Source of the DNA: Pelagimonas varians
GTDB lineage: Bacteria > Pseudomonadota > Alphaproteobacteria > Rhodobacterales > Rhodobacteraceae
Length of the DNA: 64,000 bases
NCBI RefSeq assembly: GCF_003208435.1
Contig: NZ_QKMF01000007.1
Coordinates: forward strand, 124,001 to 188,000
Direction: 5' to 3'
Position 1 is the first letter of the stretch. Each line of letters opens with the position of its first letter. Shown here one piece after another: positions 63,446-64,000 of the stretch. The translations under genes and the position numbers were made by a program. The notes beneath the pieces were generated by a model that saw only the letters and a program-made list of their open reading frames with translations, was not told the DNA's origin and made no database searches.

Positions 63446-64000
63446 ATGAACAGGACAACGATTGTGACCCAGGGGTCGAACTTGCGAATTATTCAAAAAC
63501 TGATTGGAGGGCTGGTTGCGCTTATGCTGCTGGCTCAGATGGCAACGGCACAAGACGATAGCGTGTTCATTCAGGTCGAGGCACGCACCTCTCTGAATGG
63601 GGCGCAACAAGGTGTTGATGCTTATGCGGCCAAAGTGCCCGATGTAAATGGCTTCTCGCTTGGCGGCGGATGGTACGGTGTGGCCATCGGCCCTTACAGC
63701 CGTCCCGAAGCGCAACGCTTGCTGGTTGATATGCAGCGCCGCGGGTTGATCCCTGCGGATGCCTATATCGAAGTGCCCCGCGCCTATGGCCGACAGTTTT
63801 GGCCGGTCGGTGCGCAAGTGCTGGACACCTTGAACCCGCGCCCGGTTCCAGAAATTGCAGCGCCGGAAATTGCCCAACCTGATGTTTCGGCACCGGTCCC
63901 CGCCCCCCTACCTGAACCCGCACCAGCGCAGGTGGCCGAAGCCGTGCCTGCGCCAGCCCCCGAACCCGAGCCCGAGCCCGAAGAACTGGACGAAACGCCG
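63446..64000 (+). CDS. Exported SPOR-like protein, N-terminal part (runs off the window)
   Basis: Frame open from the ATG at 63446 through the right edge (185 codons visible). Signal peptide ('KLIGGLVALMLLAQMATA'), then a domain with 'SVFIQVEARTSLNGAQQGVDAYAAKV...GWYGVAIGPYSRPEAQRLLVDMQRRGLIPADAYIE', which resembles SPOR-type peptidoglycan-binding repeats, followed by a Pro/Ala/Glu-rich stretch ('EPEPEPEELDE'). In Rhodobacteraceae such proteins may continue with a peptidoglycan-binding domain. The function is not visible in this part. Confidence 0.8.
   Translation, partial: MNRTTIVTQGSNLRIIQKLIGGLVALMLLAQMATAQDDSVFIQVEARTSLNGAQQGVDAYAAKVPDVNGFSLGGGWYGVAIGPYSRPEAQRLLVDMQRRGLIPADAYIEVPRAYGRQFWPVGAQVLDTLNPRPVPEIAAPEIAQPDVSAPVPAPLPEPAPAQVAEAVPAPAPEPEPEPEELDETP

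Overview
The window is chromosomal DNA of an alphaproteobacterium, most likely Rhodobacteraceae (Roseobacter group). The housekeeping block (lipB, aa3-type cytochrome oxidase subunit I, carA, ilvC, glyQ/glyS, DUF1127, DUF2244, YqeY), the CtrA-type motifs and the gene-transfer-agent (GTA)-like phage proteins all point that way.

About 60% of the window, from the left edge region (<=272) to 39131, is one prophage. Its right end abuts the 3' end of a tRNA-Leu(GAG) gene (39131-39217, minus strand) with a tyrosine integrase just inside. The left attachment site is not in the window. From right to left the prophage holds: (i) integrase and a rightward operon of small regulators (36.7-38.0 kb); (ii) an accessory block (27.0-36.2 kb) with a Gabija-like OLD-nuclease/UvrD-helicase pair, a PD-(D/E)XK-like protein, a GIY-YIG protein and a HEPN protein; (iii) a divergent immunity region (25.8-26.5 kb) with a repressor and a Cro/YdaS-like gene; (iv) leftward early genes (22.4-25.8 kb); (v) after a terminator at 22.35 kb, a leftward late operon with lambda-type packaging and head genes (terminase, gpW, portal, ClpP-capsid fusion, DUF2190), then tail genes in the same order as Rhodobacter GTA genes 8-15, a lysis cassette, and finally two overlapping regulator genes: a CtrA homologue whose receiver has lost the phosphoacceptor Asp, and a DUF6456 (GafA-type) regulator.

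The same 15-bp palindrome (TTGCGA-N3-TCGCAA) occurs in the immunity region and 10 kb away upstream of the int-proximal operon, both times with sites 34 bp apart. One repressor therefore probably silences both ends of the lysogenic block. The terminal CtrA-like/GafA-like pair is the most interesting system: in R. capsulatus, CtrA and GafA are the direct controllers of GTA production, and here a phage with a GTA-like tail carries its own versions, one apparently freed from phosphorelay control.

Right of the tRNA (39.4-64 kb) is ordinary host chromosome: a small exported protein, lipB, DUF1127, ctaD, a PAS-GGDEF-EAL protein, a metallopeptidase-like lipoprotein, DUF2244, a glycosyltransferase, yqeY, carA, a MshEN-GT2 membrane glycosyltransferase preceded by a perfect CtrA box, a GntR regulator, a HAD nucleotidase, a UbiH-family hydroxylase, a class-V aminotransferase, two Lrp/AsnC regulators, ilvC, an EamA transporter, a hemerythrin protein, glyS, a DUF6446 protein, glyQ and a SPOR-like protein running off the right edge.

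All family names come from recognition of motifs by eye; no database search was run.
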